A DNA stretch of 48,552 nt from Lachnospiraceae bacterium (GCA_022510705.1 JAFLSX010000012.1:1-48552); one strand, 5' to 3'. Shown: positions 35,313-44,306, counted from the first letter of the stretch. Translations and numbers: made by a program. Notes: generated by a model not told the origin, from the sequence alone.

Positions 35313-36218
35313 CTACAAATCGTAAGGTGTCACCTGGTATACATAATAATTCAACCAATTACTGTAAAGATTGTTACTGTGGGAACGCCATTGCAACAGA
35401 GGCTTTTTCTCCGGATTATCATCCGGATAATAATTATAGGGAATGTGGATGGGCAGTCCTTTATTTAAATCCCTGTAATACTCGTTGTGCAGTGTATAAC
35501 GGTCATATTCCGGATGTCCGTTTACAAAAATCTGCTTACCCTCGTGAGCAATGGCCAGATACACGCCGGCCTCCTCTGATTCCGCTAAAACGGTAAGTTC
35601 TTTGCAGGCATGGATATCCGCCGCCGGCGTTTCCGTATGCCGGCTGTGCGGCGCCAGAAAGATATCGTCAAATCCTCTCACCAAAGGGATCTTACGGTTG
35701 GATACCTTGTGGGGATAGACGCCGAAAAGTTTCTCCGGCAGCTGTCTTTTTTGAATCCCAAAATGATAATAGAGAGCCGCCTGAGCCCCCCAGCAGATAT
35801 GCAGTGTAGATGTTACATTGGTCTTCGACCACTCCATAATACTGCAAATCTCATCCCAGTAGTCCACCTCTTCAAAACTGATATCTTCTACAGGTGCTCC
35901 CGTAATGATCAGACCGTCGAACTTGCTGTCCCGAATCTCATCTATAGTGGTATAAAATTTATTCAGGTGGTTTGCAGAGGTATTTAATGAGGTATGACTT
36001 TTCACATTCAAAAAAGTCACATCCACCTGTAAGGGGCTGTTAGAGAGTGCCCGCAAAAGCTGCAATTCCGTATCCTGCTTTACTGGCATGATATTTAAAA
36101 TGCAGACTTGCAGAGGCCGGATATCCTGATGCATTGCCCGGTTTTCATCCATGACAAATATATTCTCGTTCTCCAATATTTCTTTTGCCGGCAATTCACT
36201 TTGGGTCTTAATTGGCAT
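35313..36218 (-). CDS. metAA: homoserine O-acyltransferase (MetA family, predicted acetyl type)
   Basis: A 301-residue MetA-family enzyme that activates homoserine for methionine synthesis. The catalytic cysteine lies in [17 protein letters not shown] (residue ~142), the histidine and glutamate in GHPEYD (near 235) and neighbouring segments. In the loop [16 protein letters not shown] the position equivalent to the acyl-selectivity residue 111 is Glu, which in Bacillus cereus marks acetyl-CoA users, whereas succinyl users such as E. coli carry Gly. Acetyl use is thus predicted. The ATG at 36218 lies inside the end of ligA, with AGGAGG in the ligA coding sequence. No SAM riboswitch is visible. 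Confidence 0.92.
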   Translation of the reverse strand: MPIKTQSELPAKEILENENIFVMDENRAMHQDIRPLQVCILNIMPVKQDTELQLLRALSNSPLQVDVTFLNVKSHTSLNTSANHLNKFYTTIDEIRDSKFDGLIITGAPVEDISFEEVDYWDEICSIMEWSKTNVTSTLHICWGAQAALYYHFGIQKRQLPEKLFGVYPHKVSNRKIPLVRGFDDIFLAPHSRHTETPAADIHACKELTVLAESEEAGVYLAIAHEGKQIFVNGHPEYDRYTLHNEYYRDLNKGLPIHIPYNYYPDDNPEKKPLLQWRSHSNNLYSNWLNYYVYQVTPYDL

Positions 36219-38187
36219 GACTGCTTCCTCCTAAATACTTTTGTATAAAATCCTCTTCGGATAAGATCGGTACGTTTAACTCCTTGGCTTTTTTATTCTT
36301 GGTCGAAGATGAGGTCACATCATTGTTAATAAGGCATTCGGTCTTGCCCGTTACGCTTCCCGTCACCTTCCCCCCCAGACTTTCTATGATTTCCTTTAAT
36401 TCATTTCTGTTTTCATAGTGATTCAAGCTGCCGGTCACAACAAAAGAAAGCCCATTTAAAGTCTGATCGCTCTCATTGATCACAGGCACTTCTATCTCCA
36501 GTTCCCCTACCAGCTTATGAATCCTTTCCCGATTAGCATCGTTTTTCATATAATCCACGAAAGCTGCCGCTATGACTTCTCCCACGCCGTCGATCGCACT
36601 CAATTCTTCCGTATCCGCTTTCATCAAGTCTTCCAGGTGATAGTCAAAATGCCTGCACAGCATACGGGCATTCACCAGACCGATATTTGCAATTCCCAGA
36701 CCGTAAAGCAGTCTGGGCAGCGTGGTCTTTCTGGCTTTCTCAATACTCTCCGCCAGATTGGCATAGGATTTCTCACCAAAGCCCTCCATTTCCACAATCT
36801 GCTCCTTATAGTCTGCCAAATGGAATAAGTCCTCAAAATCATGGATAAAACCTTTTGCTATAAACTTCTCCAATGTGGCCTCGGAAAGACCGTCTATATT
36901 TAAGGCATCCCTGCTGACAAATAGGGTAAATGCTTTCAGGCGCTTGGCCGCACAGTCCGGATTGGTACAGTAAAGACTTTCCGTATCATTGACACTGCGT
37001 ACTTCTGTCCGACCACCGCACACAGGGCAGTGTTCGGGCAATACAAGATTGTCGGAACCAGTGAGATTTTCTGCAATCTGCGGAATGATCATATTGGCTT
37101 TATATACCGTGATCCGGTCGCCGATACCCAGCTTTAGGCTCCGCAGGATACTGATATTATGCACGGAAGCCCTGCTGACCGTGGTACCCTCAAGCTCCAC
37201 CGGTTCAAAAATAGCCACCGGATTGATCAGTCCCGTTCTGCTGGGACTCCACTCGATTTCCCGCAGGGTGGTCTCCCGCAGTTCATCCGCCCATTTAAAA
37301 GCAATGGAATCCCTGGGGAATTTAGCGGTCCTGCCCAAGGACTGCCCATAGGCAATATCCTCATAGGTCAGCACCAGACCGTCCGAAGGCACATCATAGG
37401 TTTCTATCTTCTTTTCAAAATCCGCAATGGCCGCCTGTATGGTATCCGGCTTTACAAGCACATGTTCCACCACTTCAAATCCCTGCTCCCGCAGAAAATC
37501 CATCTGCACCTTGCGGGAATTTAAAAACTCCACGCCCTCCGCTTTCACCAGGGAAAAGGCATAAAACCGCACATTTCGCTCTGCGGTGATCTCATTATTC
37601 AACTGCCTGACCGAGCCGCTGCAGAGATTGCGGGGATTCTTATATTTCGCTTCCGTTTCCGGTATTTCCGCATTGATCTTCTCAAAATCGGAATAGGTGA
37701 TCACAGCCTCTCCACGCAATACCAACTCCCCTTTATAAGCAATGGACAGGGGCAGATTTTTAAAAGTACGGGCATTATTCGTAATAACTTCTCCTATTTC
37801 ACCGTTCCCTCTGGTCACCGCTTTTGCAAGTTTTCCATCGTCGTACGACAAAACCACCGTTAATCCGTCAAGTTTCCAGCTGAGCAATGCAGGTTTACCC
37901 TGCAGCCAGTCCTGTAATTCTTCTCTGCTCTTAGTCTTACCCAGAGAAAGCATAGGGCTTTCATGCCGCTCCTTGGGCAGTTCCTCCACGGACTCATACC
38001 CCACCGTAACCGTAGGACTGTCCGATAACACAATGCCTGTCTCTTCTTCCAATGCGACCAACTCATCATAGAGTCTGTCATAGTCCAGATTACTCATGAT
38101 CTCCCGGTCCTGCGCATAATAAGCCTTTGAGGCCTCTTTTAACTGCTTCACCAGTTCCTTCATTCTGTTCTGTTTTGCATTTTCCAT
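36208..38187 (-). CDS. ligA: NAD-dependent DNA ligase
   Basis: A 659-residue LigA that seals nicks using NAD+. The domain order is complete: Ia helix start (ACAYYAQ-like segment [23 protein letters not shown]), adenylation site K105-L-D-G in SWKLDGLT (family consensus KIDG), OB fold, a four-cysteine zinc finger CPVCGG...CTNPDC near 395-415, helix-hairpin-helix repeats around 500-545 and a C-terminal BRCT domain ([38 protein letters not shown]). The SWKLDG active-site context departs from the usual PKIDG-type, suggesting a subfamily. It overlaps metA by 11 bases and lies 11 bases after rluF. Confidence 0.97.
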   Translation of the reverse strand: MENAKQNRMKELVKQLKEASKAYYAQDREIMSNLDYDRLYDELVALEEETGIVLSDSPTVTVGYESVEELPKERHESPMLSLGKTKSREELQDWLQGKPALLSWKLDGLTVVLSYDDGKLAKAVTRGNGEIGEVITNNARTFKNLPLSIAYKGELVLRGEAVITYSDFEKINAEIPETEAKYKNPRNLCSGSVRQLNNEITAERNVRFYAFSLVKAEGVEFLNSRKVQMDFLREQGFEVVEHVLVKPDTIQAAIADFEKKIETYDVPSDGLVLTYEDIAYGQSLGRTAKFPRDSIAFKWADELRETTLREIEWSPSRTGLINPVAIFEPVELEGTTVSRASVHNISILRSLKLGIGDRITVYKANMIIPQIAENLTGSDNLVLPEHCPVCGGRTEVRSVNDTESLYCTNPDCAAKRLKAFTLFVSRDALNIDGLSEATLEKFIAKGFIHDFEDLFHLADYKEQIVEMEGFGEKSYANLAESIEKARKTTLPRLLYGLGIANIGLVNARMLCRHFDYHLEDLMKADTEELSAIDGVGEVIAAAFVDYMKNDANRERIHKLVGELEIEVPVINESDQTLNGLSFVVTGSLNHYENRNELKEIIESLGGKVTGSVTGKTECLINNDVTSSSTKNKKAKELNVPILSEEDFIQKYLGGSSHAN

Positions 38188-38198
38188 GAAATATCCCT

Positions 38199-38921
38199 CT
38201 ATCTATGCAGCCCGCACCTTGCATACAATTCTGCCAGTTCTTCCTCCGACAGTTCTCTAAAATGGCCGGCCTGTAAATTGCCCAGTGTAATGTTTAACAC
38301 TCTGATTCTTTTTAAATGCTTTACTCCATACCCAAAAGTTTCACACATACGGCGAATCTGTCTGTTGAGCCCCTGCGTTAAAATAATATGAAAAGTGAAC
38401 TTTCCTTCCCGTATGATACGGCAGGGTCTGGTGGTCCTATCCAATTCTTTTAAATAGACGCCCTGCTCCATTTTTTGCAGAAAGTCCGCCGTCAGTTCCT
38501 TATCCGTCTTTACTACATATTCTTTTTCATGGCCTGCGGAACCTTTCATCATGGCCTGTATCAGATCACCATCGTTAGATAAAAGCAAAAGCCCCTCTGA
38601 ATCCTTGTCCAGCCGTCCCGCATAGGTGACCCTTACGGGATAGTTTATCATATCCGTAAGCAGCTTCTCCGCATGCTTATCCCGCTCACTGCAGACCACG
38701 CCCACGGGCTTGTAAAAGGCCAGCACTACCTTTTTGGGCTTCCCTGCAACAAGCTTTTTTCCTACCTGTACGCTGTCTCCGGGGTAAACCCTGTCTCCTG
38801 CTTCGGCCTTTTTTGCATTGATCGTCACAATGCCCTGCTCGATCAGCTTGTCTGCATCCCTGCGGGAACAGATGCCGTTTGATGCCAAGTATTTATTTAT
38901 GCGAATCCCATCCTCCGGCAT
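38199..38921 (-). CDS. rluF: 23S rRNA pseudouridine synthase (RluF-like)
   Basis: A 240-residue enzyme of the RsuA/RluB/RluF group. It has an N-terminal S4 RNA-binding domain (IRINKYLASNGICSRRDADKLIEQGIVTINAKKAEAGDRV) and a catalytic domain with the active aspartate in YAGRLDKDSEGLLLLSNDGD near 103. GSAGHEKEYVVKTDKELT and LTQGLNRQIRRMCETFGYGVKHLKRIRVLNI match RluF-type enzymes, which act on U2604 of 23S rRNA in E. coli. The assignment within the group is by remembered similarity and is not certain. It ends 11 bases before ligA. Confidence 0.88.
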   Translation of the reverse strand: MPEDGIRINKYLASNGICSRRDADKLIEQGIVTINAKKAEAGDRVYPGDSVQVGKKLVAGKPKKVVLAFYKPVGVVCSERDKHAEKLLTDMINYPVRVTYAGRLDKDSEGLLLLSNDGDLIQAMMKGSAGHEKEYVVKTDKELTADFLQKMEQGVYLKELDRTTRPCRIIREGKFTFHIILTQGLNRQIRRMCETFGYGVKHLKRIRVLNITLGNLQAGHFRELSEEELAELYARCGLHR

Positions 38922-38933
38922 ATTTACCTCCTA

Positions 38934-40385
38934 TCAGGGTTCTCCCGTGGCTTCGCAGTACTCTGCACTGCCCACATCAGCCCAGGCGTGGCGGCCCGAG
39001 GTATATACCTCACCCGTTTCCATATCCACTGCATACATATCCAGAATGGCCGTGGTATACTCTGCACCGTCCTGATAGTAAGTGCGGTAATGTACAAACA
39101 GATGGCATTTATTGTTCTTGGATATACGGTCGTATACTACAGTTTCTGTATAAGTAAAGGTAACCCCCGGCACACTCTCCAACTCTCCCGTGCCCTCACA
39201 GAGCCAGCCATAGAAATTACCCTTGGCATTGTAGCGGCAGTCATAAGCATAATCCTCTGTGGCAAAGAGTTCTTCATAGAGAACTTTATAAGCCCCTTCC
39301 ACGAAATAAGTGGAATCCTCATGCACAATAGGGCTTTCTGTACCTGTTACTTCCTGAATCCCGGCGCTTATCACATCATACTGATCCAAAAGCAGCTTAT
39401 AAACTAAACTTGGGTCCGTAAAGGCATCCACCGCATACGAATACTCCGCTAGATTACTTCGATAATTACCGAAATAGAGATAGACGTTTCCTTCTTCCCT
39501 GCCGTTCATGCTACAGACAATATTCATCGTAATATTCCTGCCCGGCTCCCAAAGGAAATCCTCTTCCAATGCTGCAGTTATTAAGGCAGCCACATCCTCC
39601 GAACAGGTTTCCATATCCTCTATCCCCTCACAAAATATTTGGATATAGGTATCCGGCTCAGCAGTGACACTTCTTTGAACCATGGAGATTTCTCTGTCAG
39701 GACAGATGATACCTGCCGCTTCTTTCATTTTGTAGAATGTCCATCCCGTAGGATAATCATCCACAACATGCCCATATACGATACCCACCGGAAACCGTAG
39801 GTCCGCATTCTCCATAGAAACCACCCAATAGTGTGTTACTTTATCTTCCTCTTCATATAACAGCCGGAATTTTTCCTCATACTTCCTCTCCAGGGAAATC
39901 AGCACGATATCCACCATGGAACCGTATTCTTCCCTCAAAAAAAGCCCATCCGGCCCGTCATAGCTATAATAGGACAATTCGGGATTACCGGCCTGAAGTA
40001 CATAATTACTCACCACAAGAATTCCTTCAGCAAATTTACTCTCGCTTCCGATTTCGACTAAAGACAAAACTGTAATAAGCAATAAAACGATAGCGCTGCC
40101 CAAACCTCCCAGCACAGTGAGAATGGTAAGGACCACGCGCAATACAACCCAACTTTCATTTCGCTTTTTATTCCAGACCCAGATGCAGCACAGCAAAAAT
40201 CCAAAGAATGTAAGCGGCATCCACAGCAGAGTAAACAATATTCCAACTATCTGCAGCCAGTTTCTATATTCCACGCCGTCGGGCAAAACATACCGAACCA
40301 AATAATAAGTTACGGTAAGAAACAGAGAAATTCCCCATATGACACCGCTTATCAGCATCGGATTCTTTTGCTTTTTTTCGTCCAT
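38934..40385 (-). CDS. large membrane-anchored protein of unknown function
   Basis: A 483-residue protein with three transmembrane helices in the first ~115 residues (around 11-30, 42-68 and 80-110) and a long acidic extracytoplasmic domain rich in Tyr, Glu and Asp. No motif recognised. It has some resemblance in style (not alignable by eye) to the unknown protein at 34141-35250. The start at 40385 has GAGGAAG at acceptable distance; a GTG at 40397 touches that site. A strong promoter (40429-40457) stands upstream and may also drive rluF, ligA and metA, whose genes follow with short gaps. Confidence 0.7.
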   Translation of the reverse strand: MDEKKQKNPMLISGVIWGISLFLTVTYYLVRYVLPDGVEYRNWLQIVGILFTLLWMPLTFFGFLLCCIWVWNKKRNESWVVLRVVLTILTVLGGLGSAIVLLLITVLSLVEIGSESKFAEGILVVSNYVLQAGNPELSYYSYDGPDGLFLREEYGSMVDIVLISLERKYEEKFRLLYEEEDKVTHYWVVSMENADLRFPVGIVYGHVVDDYPTGWTFYKMKEAAGIICPDREISMVQRSVTAEPDTYIQIFCEGIEDMETCSEDVAALITAALEEDFLWEPGRNITMNIVCSMNGREEGNVYLYFGNYRSNLAEYSYAVDAFTDPSLVYKLLLDQYDVISAGIQEVTGTESPIVHEDSTYFVEGAYKVLYEELFATEDYAYDCRYNAKGNFYGWLCEGTGELESVPGVTFTYTETVVYDRISKNNKCHLFVHYRTYYQDGAEYTTAILDMYAVDMETGEVYTSGRHAWADVGSAEYCEATGEP

Positions 40386-40428
40386 GGTTTTTCTCACTTC
40401 CTCATTCTATCTATGACCGCTAACGCTT

Positions 40429-40457
40429 ATTATATCATCAAATATGTATATGCTCAA
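40429..40457 (-). promoter_or_regulatory. sigma-A promoter for the membrane protein-rluF-ligA-metA unit
   Basis: On the minus strand TTGAGC (40457-40452), a 17-base spacer and a perfect TATAAT (40434-40429), about 40 bases before the start at 40385. Confidence 0.8.
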
Positions 40458-40536
40458 TTATTTCATTCAAATTTACTATTTCAATTTCTTAGAAAATACA
40501 GATTAGGAATGCGCAACAAGTTTTTCTTAAAACTCG

Positions 40537-40578
40537 AAATCCTACCTGCACCGGCCAAGTACAAGGTAGGATTTTTTT
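40537..40578. terminator. terminator hairpin after the FAD/Rieske gene
   Basis: AAATCCTACCT (40537-40547) pairs perfectly with AGGTAGGATTT (40564-40574), 11 bp with a 16-base loop. The longer T-run lies on plus (seven T), while the minus-strand side, where the upstream gene ends at 40590, has TTTCGAGTTTT. It probably works in both directions. Confidence 0.8.
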
Positions 40579-40589
40579 GCGATTGTTAT

Positions 40590-41891
40590 TTATCCCCTCT
40601 TCCAATCCCCGTTTGCCGGATTGTCAATGAGTCCTCCATCCTCATCAAACCGTGACCCATGGCAGGGGCAGTCCCAGGAATGCTCTGCTGCATTCCACTT
40701 TAAGGCACAGCCCAAGTGCGGACAGCGCTTCAATGTAGGCGTAAGCAGATTTACTATGGATTCCCCACCATTAACGAAAAGCTGAGGTTTCCATATGCTT
40801 CGGGAAGGACTAAATACCTCCTCATATGGATTCTCTTTCCCCATAATCTTATCCGTTAGGATCTCAGCGGCTGCCATAGCGGTGGTCATTCCCCACTTAT
40901 GATATCCTGTTGCCACATAACACCCGGGCATACTTTTAGCATAGAGTCCGATATAGGGCACATTGTCCAGGGGCATACAATCCTGCGTTGCCCAATAGTA
41001 CTGCTCTTTTGCACGGGGATAATATTTTCCCGCATATTCCCGCAGCTTTTGCCAGTTACCGCCCTTCTTTCCCGTCCGATGGGAACCTCCGCCCACTAAC
41101 AGAAGCTCCCCATAGCTCCTAAAAGACAGGCCATTCTTATCCTCGTCCACATACATATTCTTTACCGGATAAGCATTCTTAAGCGCGATCACATAGGCGC
41201 GGTGCTGATACATTTTCAGAAAATAAAGGCCGTGCTTATTGTCTATGGGAAAATGGGTAGCAAAAATCACTCTCTGAAAGGTAATCCGTGCCTTTTCCGT
41301 AAGAGCCGTGTTTTCTGACAGTTTTGTCACAAATGTATGTTCATAAATATTCAGTCCCTCTGCAATCTTAGCCAAAAACTTTAAAGGGTGAAACTGTGCC
41401 TGATGCGCAAATCCCACCGCTCCCACGGTGGGAATGGCCAGTTCCGTTGTATCATGCAGCAGTGCATCAAACCCGATTTTCCTAAGGGCCTCCGCCTCCT
41501 GCTCCAGCTTCCTTCTGTCATTTAAGGAATATACATAATTGGTTTTCTCTTCAAAATCACAATCCATATCTTTACAGAGGGTAAAATACTGCTCCACCGC
41601 TTTCTGATTGGCCTCCAGATACTTTCGGGCTTTTTCCGCTCCCGCATTTTTCAATAGGTCCGCATATATGAGTCCGTGCTGGGCGGTGATCTTCGCCGTG
41701 GTATTCTTAGTGATACCGCTGCAAATACTCCGCCCTTCTGCCAGCAGATAATCCACACCCTGTTGTTTTAGAAAATAGGCACATAAAAGCCCGGTTATGC
41801 CGCCGCCGATAATCAGCACATCCGTCTTGACTTCTCCTTCTAAAGTTTCAAAATGCGGCATTTCCACTGTGTCCGTCCAAACCGAATTCAT
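40590..41891 (-). CDS. FAD-dependent oxidoreductase with C-terminal Rieske domain
   Basis: A 433-residue flavoprotein of the DAO/glycine-oxidase fold joined to a [2Fe-2S] Rieske domain, like Bacillus YhfW. The Rossmann motif is TDVLIIGGGITGLLCAYFL near residues 23-41, and GCYVATGYHKWGMTTAMAAA near 320-340 is the family's second FAD-contact segment. At the end, CPHLGC ... CPCHGSRF gives the CxH-x16-CxxH ligand set of a true Rieske centre, spaced normally. The domain stops soon after its second motif, so the usual C-terminal strand is short. The start at 41891 has GGGG six bases upstream. Substrate unknown. The neighbouring tocopherol-cyclase-family gene suggests a shared lipid or quinone role, but that is inference. 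Confidence 0.88.
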   Translation of the reverse strand: MNSVWTDTVEMPHFETLEGEVKTDVLIIGGGITGLLCAYFLKQQGVDYLLAEGRSICSGITKNTTAKITAQHGLIYADLLKNAGAEKARKYLEANQKAVEQYFTLCKDMDCDFEEKTNYVYSLNDRRKLEQEAEALRKIGFDALLHDTTELAIPTVGAVGFAHQAQFHPLKFLAKIAEGLNIYEHTFVTKLSENTALTEKARITFQRVIFATHFPIDNKHGLYFLKMYQHRAYVIALKNAYPVKNMYVDEDKNGLSFRSYGELLLVGGGSHRTGKKGGNWQKLREYAGKYYPRAKEQYYWATQDCMPLDNVPYIGLYAKSMPGCYVATGYHKWGMTTAMAAAEILTDKIMGKENPYEEVFSPSRSIWKPQLFVNGGESIVNLLTPTLKRCPHLGCALKWNAAEHSWDCPCHGSRFDEDGGLIDNPANGDWKRG

Positions 41892-41939
41892 GTATTTCCC
41901 CTTTCCGTTTATATGCATTCCAATACCTATGAATTTATA

Positions 41940-42785
41940 TCAATATGGATATTCGTATTCAAATGACGCCTTATCCGATTCAAAGGCAAAGAGAGTAATC
42001 TTCCCCTTCCTGAACCTATAATATGCTCTACAAGCTGCACTTTCATGAATGGTCCTCACCATATCTCCCATAGTGGGAGCCTTTAGCGGATTAGCCGCTT
42101 TATTGAGAAGTCTGACTTCCAACTCCAGATCACCCTGCTTAATCCGAATCCACCCATCCTGAATCTGCACCGCCTTTGCCCCCAGATAAGTAGCTAATCT
42201 GTATTCCTTGCCCTGCCATAATATTGCGCAGATGACACCGTTAAAATGAAATCCTGCTATCGGGATATCCGCTACGGATAACATCAGGGAACCACCCGGA
42301 AAAGAGCACTGTGTCCAGGCATATTCTTTGGGAAAGGAACACCCTCTGTCCCCTTCCCAATATCCGCATGCATTTTGAAAAGAATATTTCTTTTCATTGA
42401 CGTACACCGTCCCACAAACCGAATGCCGCATGCTTCGCACACTATGGCGGCATTCCAAATGCGGCACCAAAGCAAACGGACCCATGATATCATATTTCAA
42501 AGGAGCAAGCGGCCCAAAGTGTAGTTTACCCTTTATATTTAACTCCGGCGTATGTATGTCCAGCCGGATGCCTTTCTTGCCGAATCGGTTTTGCCCAATG
42601 GAAATGTAACCTCCTGACTGCCGGAACGCATCGGCAGAAAAAGGAATTATCCATGAACCATCATTCGTAATGATCTGAACGGAGCAGGTACGTTTTTTCC
42701 CCGTTCCATGAACCGCCGGTATTACCGCTAATGTCTGCGTATCGGACTGGCATTTAAAATACCAGCCATAAAAGAATCCTTTCAC
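41940..42785 (-). CDS. tocopherol cyclase family protein
   Basis: A ~281-residue soluble protein of the tocopherol-cyclase family (PF14249), found in plants, cyanobacteria and many Firmicutes. Conserved stretches are GFFYGWYFKCQ at the start, GPFALVPHLECRHSVRSMRHSVCGTVYVNEK near 105-135 and the hallmark GYWEGDRGCSFPKEYAWTQC near 145. In plants the enzyme closes the chromanol ring of vitamin E; bacteria of this kind make no tocopherol, so the substrate is unknown. The start is the GTG at 42785 (AAGGAG seven bases upstream); a TTG at 42803 would put that site inside the gene. A 10-codon reading frame with its own ribosome binding site lies just upstream. Confidence 0.85.
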   Translation of the reverse strand: MKGFFYGWYFKCQSDTQTLAVIPAVHGTGKKRTCSVQIITNDGSWIIPFSADAFRQSGGYISIGQNRFGKKGIRLDIHTPELNIKGKLHFGPLAPLKYDIMGPFALVPHLECRHSVRSMRHSVCGTVYVNEKKYSFQNACGYWEGDRGCSFPKEYAWTQCSFPGGSLMLSVADIPIAGFHFNGVICAILWQGKEYRLATYLGAKAVQIQDGWIRIKQGDLELEVRLLNKAANPLKAPTMGDMVRTIHESAACRAYYRFRKGKITLFAFESDKASFEYEYPY

Positions 42786-42813
42786 ATCTTTTCTCCTTCG
42801 CAAATGATTGACC

Positions 42814-42846
42814 TTATTTTTCCTCAGGCAGGATGGATTTATTCAC
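42814..42846 (-). CDS. possible 10-residue leader peptide
   Basis: A GTG start with AAGGAG five to six bases upstream opens a 10-codon frame (MNKSILPEEK) that stops 28 bases before the tocopherol-cyclase-family start. It has no known relatives that I can recall and could be chance or the remnant of a gene. Listed because the ribosome binding site is strong and the reading frame ends just ahead of a second strong site. Confidence 0.25.
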   Translation of the reverse strand: MNKSILPEEK

Positions 42847-42888
42847 TTTTTCTCCTTGCCGTTTCAAAGCCGTTCATAATAAAATCAC

Positions 42889-42931
42889 AAAAAAAATACC
42901 GCAGACAACCTTTGCTTGGTTGTTTGCGGTA
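42889..42931 (-). terminator. intrinsic terminator after the unknown gene pair
   Basis: TACCGCAGACAACC (42897-42910) pairs with GGTTGTTTGCGGTA (42918-42931), 14 bp including one G-T pair, 7-base loop. On the minus strand it is followed by eight T residues (42896-42889). Confidence 0.92.
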
Positions 42932-42973
42932 CTTTACTTAAACGGTTAGCCTTCTATGAAGGTATTTATGCCC

Positions 42974-43480
42974 TTATTCTTCCTGTTCCGTTTCTTTCTC
43001 CGCCAGTTCCTGTCCAATCTTGCCCATCTCATCCTCAATCTCCTGCAGCTTGCTCTGACAGAAATTATCTTTGGAGATGGCATTTAAAATTCGATTGATG
43101 TCCTCCGGCGAAAACATGTCGATTGCCTTAACAAGGTCACCTATGCTGTCCCGGTTTACCTTCAGCACACCGCCTCCCTCCAAGGCAACATTTATCACTT
43201 CCTTGGGATTGGACATATCTCCTAAACAGATAGCATTATTTTTATAATCACAGAAAAAAGTGACTCCATTATAGGTGATCAAGCCATCCTCTGCTAAATG
43301 TCCGTACGGAACCTTCTTGTCATTTATGGCTGCCGCACCGGGAGCAGAAATGGTAACTCCTTCCTGCGCATTTTCCAAAATTTCCGAAAAACTGCTGTTT
43401 CTGGATACATTCTGCGGCTTTCTTCCGTTGTACTGCCATTCTTTCGTATTCTGATTAATGATAATTTCTCCTATTGCCAT
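42974..43480 (-). CDS. unknown protein with SEILENA motif, second of a pair
   Basis: A 168-residue soluble protein, no family recognised. The N-terminal ~45 residues are polar and end in a helix carrying FSEILENAQ (residues 31-39). The middle (residues ~45-105) looks beta-rich (VTISAPGAAAINDKKVPYGHLAEDGLITYNGVTFFCDYKNNAICLGD). The C-terminal third is an acidic helical segment, probably a coiled coil (QSKLQEIEDEMGKIGQELAEKETEQEE). No signal peptide. It overlaps the previous gene by 10 bases. The N-terminal motif also occurs at the same position in that neighbour, so they are likely to act together. Confidence 0.72.
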   Translation of the reverse strand: MAIGEIIINQNTKEWQYNGRKPQNVSRNSSFSEILENAQEGVTISAPGAAAINDKKVPYGHLAEDGLITYNGVTFFCDYKNNAICLGDMSNPKEVINVALEGGGVLKVNRDSIGDLVKAIDMFSPEDINRILNAISKDNFCQSKLQEIEDEMGKIGQELAEKETEQEE

Positions 43481-44172
43481 ATCTTCTCTCCTCCTGTCTT
43501 GTTAACGGCATTCAGCCATAGTTCTGCTATGCCGGGGAGCACATACGTATCTCCGTCTTTTCCTGCTTCCATGGCATTTTGCTTTGCACGCCGACTCATC
43601 GCTTCATTTATCTGGGCATTCTCTTCTCTTGCCTGTAAAATTTCCCGATTGATTCTTGCCCGCCTTTCCCAAAAACCTTCTTCCTCATCCTCTATCAGAC
43701 TTTTTCTGCTGCCTGAAAGTCCCTTGGAAAAACTTTCTCCCCTATACTCTTCCTTACTTGCCCCAAAATGATGAATGGCTAAATTACCGCCTGAAACACC
43801 TGACCAAGGATTGTAGACTGCAAAATCTCTTGCCAAGGTATGCAGTACCCACTGCTCATATTCAGGGTCCTTCCACATGGCGGCAAATCCCTCATCCGAA
43901 ATCTCCACCATGACTGAATCCTGATTTCTGGAAGAGTCCATGGGAAGCCCGGCAATTCTTCGGTATATTTCCTGTTTATACGCTTCCATCTCTCTCTCAT
44001 TTAAAGGTGGACGTTCCTTCTGTGCAGCTTCCATCAGCTTACCAAAATCAGATACTGCATTTGCATTTTCCAATATTTCTGACGATGCATATCTGCCGGA
44101 TACACTATGCCCATAATCATAACCGCCTACCGCTCTTGTAAGGGCATCCAAATAAAAACTGTTTCCTGTCAT
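43471..44172 (-). CDS. unknown protein with SEILENA motif, first of a pair
   Basis: A 233-residue soluble protein, no family recognised. The N-terminal helical region (residues 1-70) includes SSEILENANAVSDFGKLM from residue 30, with the same SEILENA core as its neighbour. The middle holds AGLPMDSSRNQDSVMVEISDEGFAAMWKDPEYEQWVLHTLARDFAVYNPWSGVSGGNLAIHHFGASKEEYRGESFS in two short strands and helices. The C terminus is a charged helix. Its ATG (44172) has GAGGAG very close upstream. A structured leader (44215-44259) and a promoter with a sigma-D-like -10 precede it. No signal peptide. Confidence 0.72.
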   Translation of the reverse strand: MTGNSFYLDALTRAVGGYDYGHSVSGRYASSEILENANAVSDFGKLMEAAQKERPPLNEREMEAYKQEIYRRIAGLPMDSSRNQDSVMVEISDEGFAAMWKDPEYEQWVLHTLARDFAVYNPWSGVSGGNLAIHHFGASKEEYRGESFSKGLSGSRKSLIEDEEEGFWERRARINREILQAREENAQINEAMSRRAKQNAMEAGKDGDTYVLPGIAELWLNAVNKTGGEKIWQ

Positions 44173-44214
44173 CTCTCCTCTTTTCTGCTTTTTCCGTATA
44201 AAAATCCAATAGAA

Positions 44215-44259
44215 AAAGCGTATTTTCTTGGGCTTTCAATCCTTTGAAATCTACGCTTT
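44215..44259 (-). promoter_or_regulatory. structured mRNA leader before the unknown gene pair
   Basis: On the minus strand an outer stem AAAGCGTA/TACGCTTT (44259-44252 with 44222-44215) encloses an inner hairpin TTTCAA-AGGA-TTGAAA (44249-44234) and an unpaired GCCCAAGAAAA. A run of five T residues follows the outer stem, so it could end transcription 40 bases before the gene. The AGGA loop with CA before and U after resembles a CsrA binding site (consensus RUACARGGAUGU), and a second GGA lies in the ribosome binding site of the next gene. No known riboswitch class is recognised. Confidence 0.5.
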
Positions 44260-44273
44260 CCTTAGCTTGTTTC

Positions 44274-44306
44274 ATTATATATCGTCATGCACTTAAACTA
44301 TAATTA
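44274..44306 (-). promoter_or_regulatory. promoter region of the unknown gene pair (sigma-A or sigma-D-like)
   Basis: A perfect TATAAT lies at 44279-44274 without a clear -35. Overlapping it, GACGATAT (44286-44279) matches 7 of 8 bases of the flagellar sigma-D -10 (GCCGATAT), with TAAT (44306-44303) 16 bases upstream against the TAAA consensus. Which sigma factor uses it cannot be decided here. Confidence 0.4.

Noticed and set aside
36219..36260. SAM riboswitch or S-box expected before metA
   Set aside because: metA starts inside ligA and has no separate leader.
40590..42785. Tocopherol (vitamin E) synthesis
   Set aside because: Only a cyclase-family homologue is present; no homogentisate phytyltransferase, methyltransferase or dioxygenase genes appear in the window.
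42974..44172. Toxin-antitoxin pair
   Set aside because: Both proteins are larger than usual, share a motif and carry no toxin or DNA-binding signature.
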